Notes: generated by a model not told the origin, from the sequence alone. A DNA stretch of 64,000 nt from Corynebacterium lowii (GCF_001412085.1 NZ_LKEV01000001.1:248001-312000); one strand, 5' to 3'. Shown: positions 37,831 to 46,586, numbered from the stretch's first letter. Made by a program: numbers and translations.

Positions 37831-38493
37831 GTGGAAAATGGCACACTAATGGGTATGCCCGATCTCGCTCTTACTCGCCGCGCGCGTCGTATTAATCGAG
37901 CGTTGGCGCAGGCCTATCCCGATGCTCATTGCGAGCTGGTGCATTCCAATCCCCTGGAACTCACCGTGGCCACGGTGCTGTCTGCGCAGTGCACGGATGA
38001 GCGGGTCAATAAAGTTACCCCCGCCCTCTTTGAGTGTTTCCGCAGCGCGGAGGATTACGCGCGGGCCTCGGAGGAAGAGGTGGCCGAGTACATCCGCAGC
38101 ACGGGTTTGTATCGCTCGAAGGCGCGCAATCTCGTAGGCATGGGGCAGGCGCTCGTCGGCCGCTTTGGCGGCGAGGTGCCAGGCAATATGAAGGACCTGG
38201 TGAGCCTGCCGGGGGTGGGCCGTAAAACGGCGTTGGTGGTGCTGGGTAATGCTTTTGGGGTGCCCGGCATGGCGGTGGATACGCACGTGGGCCGCCTGGC
38301 CCGTCGCATGGGTCTGACCGAGCAGAAGGACCCGCTCAAGGTGGAGCGGGATCTCACGGAGCTTATCGAGCGCCCGGAGTGGACGATGTTCTCGCACCGC
38401 ATGATCTTCCACGGCCGCCGCGTGTGCAAGGCGCGCACGCCCCTGTGCGGCCAGTGCCCGGTGGTGGCGGATTGCCCGTCGAGGGGAGCATAG
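37831..38493 (+). CDS. nth: Endonuclease III (base-excision DNA glycosylase/AP lyase)
   Basis: 220 residues from GTG 37831; ATG 37849 or 37855 are alternatives, and the N-terminus is variable in the family. The helix-hairpin-helix with catalytic Lys is [18 protein letters not shown], the catalytic Asp is in [11 protein letters not shown], and the 4Fe-4S cluster is C-x6-C-x2-C-x5-C in [17 protein letters not shown]. It heads the operon nth, tlpA-like, nudix, marP, the same order as Rv3674c-Rv3671c of M. tuberculosis. Confidence 0.93.
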   Translation: MENGTLMGMPDLALTRRARRINRALAQAYPDAHCELVHSNPLELTVATVLSAQCTDERVNKVTPALFECFRSAEDYARASEEEVAEYIRSTGLYRSKARNLVGMGQALVGRFGGEVPGNMKDLVSLPGVGRKTALVVLGNAFGVPGMAVDTHVGRLARRMGLTEQKDPLKVERDLTELIERPEWTMFSHRMIFHGRRVCKARTPLCGQCPVVADCPSRGA

Positions 38494-39051
38494 GTGAAAA
38501 AGCAGGTAGTGGGCTATGTTGTGGCCGTCCTCGCGGTGCTGGCTCTGTTGTTGGCGGTGGTGCCGGGCATGATGCGCGGCCCGGAGACGCAGGAGGCGGA
38601 GCAGCAGGAAGCCGAGGTCGCGCAGCGCCCGGAGTGCGCGGCGCGCGGGGTAGCCGGGGTGGAGCTGCCCTGCCTGGGGGCGTCGAATGCTGACCAGGAG
38701 GAGTTGAGCGAGGGGGCCGTGACGGTGGTTAACGTCTGGGCCTGGTGGTGCGCGCCGTGCCGTGAGGAATTGCCGCTCATGGAGAGTTTTGCGCAGGCGC
38801 ACCCGGAGTATCGGGTGGTGGGGGTGCATGCCGACGCCCGCGCGGCCAGTGGTGCGGCCCTCCTCAACGAGTTGGGCGTGGACCTGCCGAGCTTCCAGGA
38901 TGACGATAATTCCTTTGCCGGTGCCCTAGAACTGCCCGGTGTGGTCCCCATTACTCTGGTGGTACGCGATGGAAAGGTGCTCAAGATGTTGCCCAAGCCC
39001 TATACGCGCGTGGAGGATATTGAGCGCGACGTACAGGAGGCCACCGCATGA
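38494..39051 (+). CDS. Membrane-anchored TlpA/ResA-like thioredoxin-fold protein
   Basis: 185 residues. GTG 38494 directly follows the nth stop, with GAGGGGA upstream. The N-terminal helix (YVVAVLAVLALLLAVVPG) anchors an extracytoplasmic thioredoxin domain with active site WAWWCAPCREE, cis-Pro in GVVPITLV, and an additional Cys pair (PECAARG ... LPCLG). It probably reduces or isomerises disulfides in exported proteins. It overlaps the Nudix gene by 4 bp (ATGA). Confidence 0.88.
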   Translation: MKKQVVGYVVAVLAVLALLLAVVPGMMRGPETQEAEQQEAEVAQRPECAARGVAGVELPCLGASNADQEELSEGAVTVVNVWAWWCAPCREELPLMESFAQAHPEYRVVGVHADARAASGAALLNELGVDLPSFQDDDNSFAGALELPGVVPITLVVRDGKVLKMLPKPYTRVEDIERDVQEATA

Positions 39052-39713
39052 TCCCCCCGTGGTTGCTCCCCCTCAAGCGCGCCGCAGAGAAGGGCGCGGT
39101 ACCCACCCCGGGGCGTGAGGCGGAGGGGGCTAGGGGGCGTCGAGAAGCGGCGGTACTCATGGCGCTTTCCGGTGACCCCGCCGCGCACACCTTGCCTGAC
39201 GAGGCCGCCGTGCTGCTCACCCACCGCACGCCCACGATGCGCGCCCACGCGGGGCAGGTGGCCTTTCCGGGAGGTCACATTGATCCCGGCGATGCGGGGC
39301 CGGTGGGGGCGGCGCTGCGTGAGGCGTGGGAGGAGACCGGCTTGGGGAGCGCTACCGTTACCCCCTTGGTGACGCTGCCGCCGATCAGCGTGCGCGTCAG
39401 CGGTGCGATGGTGCACCCCGTGCTGGCGTATCGGGAGGAGTCCGGGGCGGTTTATCCCGCGAGTCCGGAGGAGACCGATGATGTTTTTGACGCTCCCCTC
39501 GCTGAGCTCATCGACCCCGCCCATCGCCTCACCGTGGGGTGGCAGGGCTGGTCCGGCCCCGCCTTCCGCAGCCACGGCTATCTGGTGTGGGGTTTTACCG
39601 GCGCACTGCTGGCGGGGCTTATCGACGCCGCCGGCTGGACCCAGCCCTGGGACCACGAGCGCGTGGTGGATCTGGGCGAGGCGTTGGCGGCCTCGCGGAA
39701 TAATGAGATGTGA
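39048..39713 (+). CDS. Nudix hydrolase, probable CoA pyrophosphatase type
   Basis: 221 residues. The Nudix box GGHIDPGDAGPVGAALREAWEETGL matches Gx5Ex7REUxEExGU with Asp-rich substitution at the first Glu position. The preceding LLTHRTPTMRAHAGQVAFPGG is the CoA-Nudix subgroup pattern (UPF0035). It fits removal of oxidised or surplus CoA. It lies within the nth-marP operon. GLIDAAGW near the C-terminus is encoded by a copy of the dispersed 13-mer. Confidence 0.85.
   Translation: MIPPWLLPLKRAAEKGAVPTPGREAEGARGRREAAVLMALSGDPAAHTLPDEAAVLLTHRTPTMRAHAGQVAFPGGHIDPGDAGPVGAALREAWEETGLGSATVTPLVTLPPISVRVSGAMVHPVLAYREESGAVYPASPEETDDVFDAPLAELIDPAHRLTVGWQGWSGPAFRSHGYLVWGFTGALLAGLIDAAGWTQPWDHERVVDLGEALAASRNNEM
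39617..39629 (+). repeat. Dispersed 13-mer GCTTATCGACGCC (copy 8)
   Basis: Exact copy inside the Nudix gene, read GGG CTT ATC GAC GCC (GLIDA). Confidence 0.6.
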
Positions 39714-39731
39714 AAGGGCGGAACCCCGCAA

Positions 39732-40925
39732 GTGAATCCCGGTGTGATGGTTGATGTGCTCATTGCCTTTGCCTGCCTGTTGGCGCTGCTCGGCGGCTGG
39801 CGGCAGGGCGGCGTGGCTTCTTTTCTCTCCGCCGTGGGAGTGCTGGCCGGTCTCATCGCGGGGGCCGGTCTCATGCCTTTGGTCATGCCGCTGACGGATT
39901 CGGTGGGCCTGCGCTTCCTCATGGCCGTGGGGGTATTGCTGCTGCTTGTGGCGGTGGGCAACCTCGTGGGCGGCATGATTGGCTCCGCGCTGCGCAATGG
40001 CATGAAAACGCGCTCCTCGGTCAAGGTGGATTCCGGGCTGGGGGCGCTATTCCAGGTGGCGGTCACCCTGGTGGTGGTGTGGTTGGTGTCTATTCCAGCC
40101 GCCACGGGTGTGGGCGGACAATTGGCGACGGGGATTCAAAGTTCGCGCATTTTGGCGGGGGTGGATCGCGTGGTGCCGGATTCGGCCTCGCGCCTGCCCT
40201 CGAAGATCTCCGCCCTGCTTTCCGATACCGGCCTACCGCCGGTGATCTCCCCCTTTGGGCAAGGGATTTCTCCCGAGGTGGAGGCCCCGAAGATTCAGGT
40301 GGATAACGTTGCTCTGGTGGAGCAACTGCGCCCGAGCGTGATTCACGTGATGGGCGATGCCCCCGGCTGCCGACGCCGCCTCATGGGTTCTGGCTTTGTG
40401 GCCGCCCCGGATTACGTGATTACCAATGCTCACGTGGTGGCAGGCACCAATCAGGTACGCCTGGATACCGCCGTGGGGGTGCGTGATTCTCAGGTGGTTC
40501 TCTATGACCCGGAGATGGATATTGCGGTGCTGCACAGCCCCGGTTTGGGGCTGGCCCCCTTGGCCTGGGCGGATTACACCGCGGAGACGGGGCAAGACGC
40601 GATGGTGATGGGCTTCCCGGAGTCCGGCCCCTTCGAGGCCGCCCCGGCCCGCGTGCGCGAGGCCCTGACCATTGCTGGGCCGGATATTTACGCCTCGGGG
40701 CGCTTTGAGCGCGAGGCCTATACCGTGCGCGGCTCCGTGCGTGAGGGTAATTCCGGCGGGCCGCTCTTGGACGAATCCGGTGCCGTGCTCGGCGTGGTCT
40801 TTGGGGCCTCGGTGGATCAGTCGGATACTGGCTATGCGCTCACGGGCCGGGAGGCGCGCGAACGCATTGGGGAGATCACGGCTTTGACGCAGCCGGTGGC
40901 TACGGGGGAGTGCGTGGCGCGGTAG
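39732..40925 (+). CDS. marP: Acid-resistance membrane serine protease MarP
   Basis: 397 residues. Four CvpA-type helices (about 5-120) are followed by a chymotrypsin-like domain with catalytic His234 (NAHVVAG), Asp263 (EMDIAVL) and Ser341 (REGNSGGPLL). Cys213 and Cys394 match the positions of the regulatory disulfide of M. tuberculosis MarP (214/395). MarP is needed there for acid and oxidative resistance by processing periplasmic hydrolases. GTG 39732 gives the expected N-terminus. Last gene of the nth operon. Confidence 0.93.
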   Translation: MNPGVMVDVLIAFACLLALLGGWRQGGVASFLSAVGVLAGLIAGAGLMPLVMPLTDSVGLRFLMAVGVLLLLVAVGNLVGGMIGSALRNGMKTRSSVKVDSGLGALFQVAVTLVVVWLVSIPAATGVGGQLATGIQSSRILAGVDRVVPDSASRLPSKISALLSDTGLPPVISPFGQGISPEVEAPKIQVDNVALVEQLRPSVIHVMGDAPGCRRRLMGSGFVAAPDYVITNAHVVAGTNQVRLDTAVGVRDSQVVLYDPEMDIAVLHSPGLGLAPLAWADYTAETGQDAMVMGFPESGPFEAAPARVREALTIAGPDIYASGRFEREAYTVRGSVREGNSGGPLLDESGAVLGVVFGASVDQSDTGYALTGREARERIGEITALTQPVATGECVAR

Positions 40926-41047
40926 CGAGCGGCGGGGGCTGCTCGCTAGGGGCGCGGCTGCGACGCGGTGGGGTGCGTGCAGCGGGGGCTGCGGCGAGGT
41001 AGGGGCGTGGCGGAGTTGGGGCAGGGGCGCCGCTGAGGTAGGTGGGG

Positions 41048-41971
41048 TTAGCCCAGTTCCCTGCGCAGAAACTCGCTGATGGTGGCGGCGAGAGCGGCGG
41101 GGGATTCGATGCTGGGCAGCGTCTTGGTGCCCTCGATGTGGCGGCGCTGAAACCTGCTCTGTGCCTTGGGTGTGAGGCGCTGCGCGCCGCGGCGGCCCAA
41201 GTGCACCCAGAGGTGGCGCGGCGGGGCGAGCATGAGGGTGGGGGCGGAGATTTTAAGCCCCAGCCACTTGGTAGGAATTGCTGCGGTGAGTAGCCGATTA
41301 TTGCGGCGTCGAGCGCCCAAGGTGGAACCAATACGCCGGGCGGTGAGCCGCAGGCGTAGGTTTTCCTCGAAGGCGGGGGAGCGGTGGAAGGCCGAACTCG
41401 TGGCGGCGCGCAGGTGCCAGTGGAAGAAGGAATCGCGGTGGAGCAGCCAGCGTCCGATGGGGAGGCTGAGCCAGCGGCGCAGGATGGTCATGCCGTGGAG
41501 CCAGGGTCGGCTGGCCATTGCGCGGCGCATGTCTACTGGGTGCGCGGCGGAGATGGAGACGAGGGCGTCTACCTGCTTGGGTACTGCGGCGGCGGTGCAC
41601 CAGGCCACGGCCCCTCCGGTATCGGTGCCCACGAGGGTGGCCGAGGAGTGGCCCAGGGCGCGGATGAGCCCGGTGACGTCCCCCACGGCGGAGCGAATAT
41701 CGTAGCCAAATCCTGTGGGAGGTTTATCGGACATACCGTAGCCGCGCATATCGGCGGCGGCCACGTGAAAGCCCTGCTTGGCGAGGGGATCGATCACGTC
41801 TTTGTAGTCGAACCAGCCGCCAAAACTGCCGTGCAGCAGGATGATGAGAGGGTGATCGGGGGAGCCCGCCTGGGCTACGTGCAGCCGTACCCCCCTGGTG
41901 TAGATGAGGTCATGGCGAAACGGCCCTTCGAGGTGCACGACGCTGGGCGGAAGGGGGAGTTCTGCGGCCAT
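41048..41971 (-). CDS. Alpha/beta hydrolase (epoxide-hydrolase-like, EphE type)
   Basis: 307 residues. Oxyanion motif LLHGSFGGWFDY, nucleophile elbow VGTDTGGAV with Asp as nucleophile (epoxide hydrolase or dehalogenase style rather than Ser), and cap-region and helical C-terminus. The usual HGxP has become HGSF, and a clear C-terminal catalytic His is not obvious (LGRRGAQRL, RRHIEG), so the substrate is uncertain. It follows marP convergently, as ephE does near Rv3671c. AAGGAG lies 5 nt before the ATG. Confidence 0.75.
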   Translation of the reverse strand: MAAELPLPPSVVHLEGPFRHDLIYTRGVRLHVAQAGSPDHPLIILLHGSFGGWFDYKDVIDPLAKQGFHVAAADMRGYGMSDKPPTGFGYDIRSAVGDVTGLIRALGHSSATLVGTDTGGAVAWCTAAAVPKQVDALVSISAAHPVDMRRAMASRPWLHGMTILRRWLSLPIGRWLLHRDSFFHWHLRAATSSAFHRSPAFEENLRLRLTARRIGSTLGARRRNNRLLTAAIPTKWLGLKISAPTLMLAPPRHLWVHLGRRGAQRLTPKAQSRFQRRHIEGTKTLPSIESPAALAATISEFLRRELG

Positions 41972-42018
41972 GACTACTCCTTGGGGAGCGCGGATGCAAG
42001 GGGGCTGGGCGTGGGAAA

Positions 42019-42049
42019 CCTCCCGATCCGTCTGTGGCGCATCGGGAGG
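42019..42049 (-). terminator. Terminator of the holin-like gene
   Basis: CCTCCCGAT / ATCGGGAGG stem with a 13-nt loop, followed by TTT on the minus strand. Confidence 0.6.
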
Positions 42050-42073
42050 TGGGGAGGAAGAGCGGGAGACTAC

Positions 42074-42577
42074 CTAGCTGTACATCCCTCGGTCTTTGGA
42101 TTCCAGCTTCTTCTGGGCGGAGCCGGGCACCAGGTTCTTCAACTCCGTGACGGAGTCGATGGTCTTTTGCGGCGCGCCAACGCTCTTGACCTTCTTCAAT
42201 CCCACCAGGGCCAGCAGGCCAGCGGTGAGGATCATCACCAGGAACACGATGAGCAAGGAGGTCCAGGCGGGCAGCCACAGGCTCAGCAGCGCGGCCACGA
42301 ACATGAAGAAGAAGAACGTGCTGTAGAGCGCGATGGTTCCGGCGGCACCAAAAAGGCCACCGCCGATGGCGCCCTTCTTTACCTCGGAGGTCAGTTCGGT
42401 TTTAGCCAGCTCCAATTCGGAGCGGAAAAGGCTGGACATCTGCTCGGTGGCATTGCTGACCAGCGTGCCGATGGATTGCTCCCCGGTGGAGGCATTCACA
42501 TCGCTTAGCGGTATAGAGTTCACCTGGGGGGTGAAATCCCTCGGGCTATCGGTAAAAAATCCGTCCTTGTTGCTCAC
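42074..42577 (-). CDS. Phage_holin_3_6-type small membrane protein
   Basis: 167 residues. Start GTG 42577 with GGGAGG 4 nt upstream. A helical N-terminal region (IGTLVSNATEQMSSLFRSELELAKTELTSEVKK) precedes two membrane helices (about 80-102 and 107-128). This is the DUF1469/holin-superfamily-III-6 pattern, found at the same place in mycobacteria (Rv3669 region). Not a phage remnant; probably a housekeeping envelope protein of unknown role. Confidence 0.8.
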   Translation of the reverse strand: MSNKDGFFTDSPRDFTPQVNSIPLSDVNASTGEQSIGTLVSNATEQMSSLFRSELELAKTELTSEVKKGAIGGGLFGAAGTIALYSTFFFFMFVAALLSLWLPAWTSLLIVFLVMILTAGLLALVGLKKVKSVGAPQKTIDSVTELKNLVPGSAQKKLESKDRGMYS

Positions 42578-42662
42578 TTTTCCTCCCAGGAGCGGTTAGA
42601 GTATTTCTTCGCTTCCACACAGTGTAGACGGTGCAGTCCATGCTCATCCTATCGTGCCTCTA

Positions 42663-42668
42663 TAGGGT
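42663..42668 (+). promoter_or_regulatory. -10 hexamer TAGGGT, leaderless start
   Basis: TAGGGT 7 nt before ATG 42676. Confidence 0.35.
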
Positions 42669-42675
42669 GGGCGCT

Positions 42676-43326
42676 ATGTTTGATAGGTTGCGCAGCCTCG
42701 GCGCCGTCGATGCCCTCGCCAGGCAGGCCACCGAGGACATCGCGGCAGTGCATCGCCGCCCCGTCAATCTGCGTCGATCCGAGGTCACCGCCTCAGAATC
42801 GGCCCTGCGCGGCGCGCGCAGCAGTGCGCTTATCGACGCCGCCCCGCAACCTCCCATCAGCGCCTACGGGGTGCTCGCCCCCGGATACGTGGAATCCATA
42901 ACGCGCACATGGTTGCGGGCCCCCTTGCAGGTATTGGCCCGCCTCGATGTGCTCTCGGGTGGCGATGGCGTGCCTCAAACGGAGGTAGAGCGGCTGCATG
43001 GTCTCCGAGACATGATCGTGGCGGGCGAGGACGATGCCTTGCTGCCGCAGGTGGTGCACGCGGAAATTGCGGCGCGGGAGGTATTTGGAGAACGCAGCGG
43101 CACGGTGGCGCGCGTGGCGGGGCGAATCGCGGCGATAGCGAGCGGCTTCGATCCCCGTGGTTTGGCGGTTCCCGAGCCCTATCTTTACCGTCACCGGGCG
43201 GAATATCATGCCGCCCTTGCGGAGTACGCACGCTCCTGGGAGGGGGTATCTTCCCTGCTAGAGCTGTTATTGTGGGCGTGGATTGATGGGGCGCGGGAGG
43301 CGGAATCTATTGCCGCGGCGGCGTGA
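42676..43326 (+). CDS. Uncharacterised conserved helical protein
   Basis: 216 residues from ATG 42676 (MFDRLRSLGAVDALARQATED). Mostly alpha-helical and cytoplasmic, no membrane segment. It contains RAPLQVLARLDVLSGGDGVPQ and FDPRGLAVPEPYLYRHRAEYHAAL. A similar gene stands upstream of the 6C RNA/ssd locus in mycobacteria and corynebacteria, sometimes labelled oxidoreductase without evidence. I cannot assign a function. SSALIDAAPQ near residue 52 is encoded by a copy of the dispersed 13-mer. Confidence 0.7.
   Translation: MFDRLRSLGAVDALARQATEDIAAVHRRPVNLRRSEVTASESALRGARSSALIDAAPQPPISAYGVLAPGYVESITRTWLRAPLQVLARLDVLSGGDGVPQTEVERLHGLRDMIVAGEDDALLPQVVHAEIAAREVFGERSGTVARVAGRIAAIASGFDPRGLAVPEPYLYRHRAEYHAALAEYARSWEGVSSLLELLLWAWIDGAREAESIAAAA
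42828..42840 (+). repeat. Dispersed 13-mer GCTTATCGACGCC (copy 9)
   Basis: Exact copy inside a coding region (GCG CTT ATC GAC GCC, ALIDA), identical to the intergenic copy at 36270 over 18 bases (GCTTATCGACGCCGCCCC). Confidence 0.62.
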
Positions 43327-43351
43327 GTGGCCGCTTTCTTGAGTAGCGCTC

Positions 43352-43380
43352 TTGCCACCGTCGCGCATTTGTGCCATAAT
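43352..43380 (+). promoter_or_regulatory. Promoter of the 6C RNA
   Basis: TTGCCA (43352-43357), 17-bp spacer, CATAAT (43375-43380). A near-consensus housekeeping promoter placed for a start at about 43387. Confidence 0.65.
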
Positions 43381-43386
43381 GACCTG

Positions 43387-43490
43387 TGCAAGGCCCCGAT
43401 ATACTGTGTGGCCTGCCCCGGTCCGCCCCCCGAGACCGGGTTACTTGACGGCCCGCGCACACCCCCCCGAGGCGCGGGCCGTCCCTTATG
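43387..43490 (+). ncRNA. 6C RNA
   Basis: Two hairpins whose loops contain runs of C. Hairpin 1: CCCGGTC (43417-43423) / GACCGGG (43434-43440) with six C in the loop. Hairpin 2: GACGGCCCGCGC (43447-43458) / GCGCGGGCCGTC (43472-43483) with seven C in the loop. This is the defining structure of the actinobacterial 6C RNA. Its position just before ssd is that of the M. tuberculosis 6C/B11 RNA beside Rv3660c. In other species it acts by C-rich loop pairing with G-rich mRNA sites and is linked to DNA replication and stress. Ends are estimates. Confidence 0.9.
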
Positions 43491-43537
43491 TCTGGGGCTA
43501 TTTCGGGGTTCTGACCTCAATCGTGCACAGCCGCAAG

Positions 43538-43546
43538 TTATCCACA
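43538..43546 (+). promoter_or_regulatory. DnaA box 1, TTATCCACA
   Basis: Exact consensus, 94 bp before the ssd start. Confidence 0.6.
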
Positions 43547-43578
43547 ATTCTTTGTGACACATCACCTTCCTAGGTGAG

Positions 43579-43587
43579 TTATCCACA
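43579..43587 (+). promoter_or_regulatory. DnaA box 2, TTATCCACA
   Basis: Exact consensus, same orientation, 41 bp after box 1 (start to start). The pair lies between 6C RNA and the ssd-tad operon. Confidence 0.6.
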
Positions 43588-43639
43588 TCAGAACAAAACC
43601 CTCTAGTGACGGGGTAGCGCAGCCAGCACACTGAGCAGT

Positions 43640-44695
43640 ATGAATCCTTCCGATTTTCTTATTCTGCTCATCGTTATCCAGCCTTCCCTTCACTCCGAGG
43701 CCGCGCACATCGCAGCCGCCAGCGGCATGAAGGTAGTAGATAGCACCGACTCCGCCGAGATCGCTCGCTATTACCCACGCGCTACCGCCGTGATTGTGGA
43801 CTATGAAGGTCGTTTTCTCCTTCCACCCCCGCCACCCAGGGCTGCTCCGGCGATCTATCTTGTGGGTGGTGACCCCGGCCCTTTGCCCCATCACGTGGTG
43901 GTGGAGTGCCGTGCCGAACGCGGCTTTGTGATCCCGGCTCAGGCCGCTGACCTCCTGCGTGTTCTGGGGAAAACAGCGCGCGTAAGTATCACTCCCTCAG
44001 ATACTCCCAGCCGGGTACTGGGAATAATCGGCGCAGTAGGAGGCGCAGGAACCTCTACTTTGGCGGTGGCCGCGGCCAGAAAACTCGCGGAAAAGCAGCC
44101 AACGATCCTGATTGATGCCGTGCCGCAATCGGGAGGCCTGGATTTATTGCTCGGTTGTGAGGAAACACCGGGTGCGCGGTGGCCGGATGTGCGACTGGCG
44201 GAGGGCAATACCGCGCCGGAGGACGTGCTGGCAGCCCTTCCTGGGCGTGATCGGGTATCGGTTCTTTCGGCTTCACGCAGCGCTATTGATGATGGCTATG
44301 AACTCACCGCCCAGGAACTTTCCGGTGCGGTGGATACGCTGCGGCGCGGTGATACCCCGGTGGTGCTTGATCTCCCCAGCTTTGGCCCGTTGTTCGAGGC
44401 CGGGGTCCAAGCCTGCGACGAGGTTATACTGCTGTGCCCCACCGAGGTGCGCGCCGGGGCACGGGCGGCCAGCATTGCGGCGCATGTGCGCGCACGTGGC
44501 GTCGCCGCAGCGGTGGTATTGCGACATCGTGGCTGGTCTGGGCTTGATCTAGAGGATATTCAGCAACTTACTCGCCTGAGCGTAATAGCGGAGCTTTCCA
44601 CCATCTCCGGTCTGGCCAAGGCCACGGAATTGGGAGGGGTCCCGCCGCGATTACCCCGCACGTTGCGAGCGGCCGCGGAGGCGGTGACGCGATGA
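43640..44695 (+). CDS. ssd: CpaE-like/septum-site-determining protein Ssd
   Basis: 351 residues. An N-terminal receiver-like region (about 1-105) is followed by a ParA/MinD-like ATPase-fold domain starting VLGIIGAVGGAGTSTLAVAAARKLA (deviant Walker A GGAGTST, without the classic Lys signature KGGxGKT), then LIDAVPQSGGLDLLLG and PVVLDLPSFG. It is the Rv3660c/CpaE type that heads tad loci; the mycobacterial protein affects septation. No clear RBS. ssd overlaps tadA by 4 bp (ATGA). Confidence 0.87.
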   Translation: MNPSDFLILLIVIQPSLHSEAAHIAAASGMKVVDSTDSAEIARYYPRATAVIVDYEGRFLLPPPPPRAAPAIYLVGGDPGPLPHHVVVECRAERGFVIPAQAADLLRVLGKTARVSITPSDTPSRVLGIIGAVGGAGTSTLAVAAARKLAEKQPTILIDAVPQSGGLDLLLGCEETPGARWPDVRLAEGNTAPEDVLAALPGRDRVSVLSASRSAIDDGYELTAQELSGAVDTLRRGDTPVVLDLPSFGPLFEAGVQACDEVILLCPTEVRAGARAASIAAHVRARGVAAAVVLRHRGWSGLDLEDIQQLTRLSVIAELSTISGLAKATELGGVPPRLPRTLRAAAEAVTR

Positions 44696-45828
44696 AAACG
44701 CATGAGGACGTGGTGGAGGGGGTGCAGCGTCGGCTGATAGAGCAGGGCTGCTTGGATACCACCGAGGTTGCTGCGGCTGTGCGGGCTGAGGCGGGGCTTA
44801 TTAGCGACGTCGAGGTGCTTGCCATACTGCGCCGCCTGCGGGATGAATCCGAGGGAGTGGGTTCCTTGGAGCCGGTCTTGAGCCTCCCCGGAGTAACAGA
44901 TGTGTTGGTCAATGGGCCAGAGCAGGTGTGGTTTGATCGCGGCGATGGCTTGGAGCGATCCAAGATAACTTTTAGCGATGACGCCGCCGTGCGCCGCTTA
45001 GCCACTCGTTTGGCGGTATCCGCGGGTACTCGGCTCGATGATGCTCAACCTTTTGCCGATGGTCGCCTGCTGCGTTCCGATGGCACGAGTATCCGCTTTC
45101 ACGCGGTGCTTAGTCCTCCCGCGGAATCGGGCACGTGCGTGAGCCTGCGAATACTGCGGCAGGCGACGATGGACGTGCCGCAATTAGTGCAGGCTGGGGC
45201 ACTTTCTGAGCCCGTGGCCGAATTGTTGCGGCAGATCGTGCGACGCCGCTATTCCTATCTCATCGTGGGCGGTACGGGTACGGGTAAAACCACCCTGCTT
45301 TCCGCTCTCCTGGCGGAGGTTCCCGCCACCGAGCGCCTTCTTTGTATTGAGGACACCGCAGAACTCGCTCCCCGCCATCCGCATGTGCTCAATCTCGTGG
45401 CGCGCCGGGCCAATGTGGAGGGGTGCGGAGAAATTACGCTGAGCACGCTGCTGCGTCAGGGGTTGCGTATGCGCCCGGACCGCATCGTCGTGGGAGAGAT
45501 TCGAGGCCCGGAGATAGTGGATCTTTTCTCTGCGCTCAATACCGGGCATGAAGGCGGGGCGGGAACCTTACACGCCAATTCTCTAGCGGAGGTTCCGGCC
45601 AGGATAGAGGCCTTGGCGGCTTTAGGCGGATTAGAAAGAGAGGCTGCGCACAGCCAATTTGCCGCAGCGGTGCAGATCGTCATGGTCATGCGCAGAACAA
45701 AAGGGGGAGGCCGCGTTTTGGGCCAAATCGGGGCGGTGGAATGGGGAGCACAGGGATTGGTGCACATTCGAGAATTGTGGCGCCGGGGTGCAGAAGTGCC
45801 GTCGTTAGAAGGAGTGGAACGATGGTGA
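44692..45828 (+). CDS. tadA: Tad secretion ATPase TadA (CpaF family)
   Basis: 378 residues. A helical N-terminal domain precedes the secretion ATPase core: Walker A GGTGTGKTT at residues 193-201, Asp box LLCIEDTAEL, Walker B RPDRIVVGEIRGPE and the His box GGAGTLHANS. It powers assembly or export of the small Flp-like pilin. It overlaps tadB by 7 bp. Confidence 0.94.
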   Translation: MKTHEDVVEGVQRRLIEQGCLDTTEVAAAVRAEAGLISDVEVLAILRRLRDESEGVGSLEPVLSLPGVTDVLVNGPEQVWFDRGDGLERSKITFSDDAAVRRLATRLAVSAGTRLDDAQPFADGRLLRSDGTSIRFHAVLSPPAESGTCVSLRILRQATMDVPQLVQAGALSEPVAELLRQIVRRRYSYLIVGGTGTGKTTLLSALLAEVPATERLLCIEDTAELAPRHPHVLNLVARRANVEGCGEITLSTLLRQGLRMRPDRIVVGEIRGPEIVDLFSALNTGHEGGAGTLHANSLAEVPARIEALAALGGLEREAAHSQFAAAVQIVMVMRRTKGGGRVLGQIGAVEWGAQGLVHIRELWRRGAEVPSLEGVERW

Positions 45829-46586
45829 GCCTGGTGGGATGCGTGGCGGGAGCATGTGCCTGTTTCCCACCGCGGCCTTTGCAGCGGATACGAGAAATAG
45901 CGGCCCGGCCTAGGTCTAGGGCTCAGGGGTGGATATGCGCAGGAGCGCTCATCGCTTGCGTACTCGCTCTTGTGTCCTCACTGAGCGTGGTCATAGCAGT
46001 GGGAATAGCGGTGGCAACGGGATGGCGGATAGTGCTTTCGCTAAGGGCACGGCAACGGAATGAGCGCCAGCAACAAGGTTTTGCCGCCGTGCTGGGCCGG
46101 ATTGTGCAGCAATTGCGCAGCGGGGCCGATCCCACGGTTGCTCTCAATAACGCGGTGCGGCATGGAGAAGAAGTGGACGCCTCCGTGCTCCAAGGATTGC
46201 ACGATATGGCCGCCGGGATAAATCCGCCGGAATCGTCGGGTACGATCCCGCAACTCGGCACCGTGGCAAATCTATGGGAAGCCGCCCGACGCCACGGCGT
46301 GCCCCTAGCACCCCTGTTAAGCCAGGTGCAGGCCACCTTGGAGCGGGAAAGGCGACATCGCGCGGCGGTTCGCGCTCGCCTGATGGGGCCGCAATCGACG
46401 GCGCTGGTGCTCACACTTCTGCCCCTGGCGGGAATGGGATTGGGGACGGCGATGGGTGCCCAACCTCTTTCCTTCCTCCTGGGTGGTGGCCTCGGCGGAA
46501 TAGTGCTCATGGTGGGCACGGGTTTAGTTTCCGCGGGAGTGTTGTGGACGCACCTTCTCATCGAACGCGCGGGAGGCCGGCGATGA
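45822..46586 (+). CDS. tadB: Tad inner-membrane platform protein TadB
   Basis: 254 residues from ATG 45822 (AGAAGGAG 7 nt upstream). Helices lie near the N-terminus and two at the C-terminus, with a cytoplasmic T2SSF-type domain between (GFAAVLGRIVQQLRSGADPTVALNNAVRHG...VPLAPLLSQVQATLERERRHRAAVRARL). Truncated relative to proteobacterial TadB, as usual in actinobacteria. Confidence 0.88.
   Translation: MVSLVGCVAGACACFPPRPLQRIREIAARPRSRAQGWICAGALIACVLALVSSLSVVIAVGIAVATGWRIVLSLRARQRNERQQQGFAAVLGRIVQQLRSGADPTVALNNAVRHGEEVDASVLQGLHDMAAGINPPESSGTIPQLGTVANLWEAARRHGVPLAPLLSQVQATLERERRHRAAVRARLMGPQSTALVLTLLPLAGMGLGTAMGAQPLSFLLGGGLGGIVLMVGTGLVSAGVLWTHLLIERAGGRR

Noticed and set aside
42074..42577. 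Prophage remnant suggested by the holin-like protein
   Set aside because: The protein is part of a conserved chromosomal gene order (marP-ephE-holin-like) in mycobacteria and corynebacteria; no other phage genes are near.
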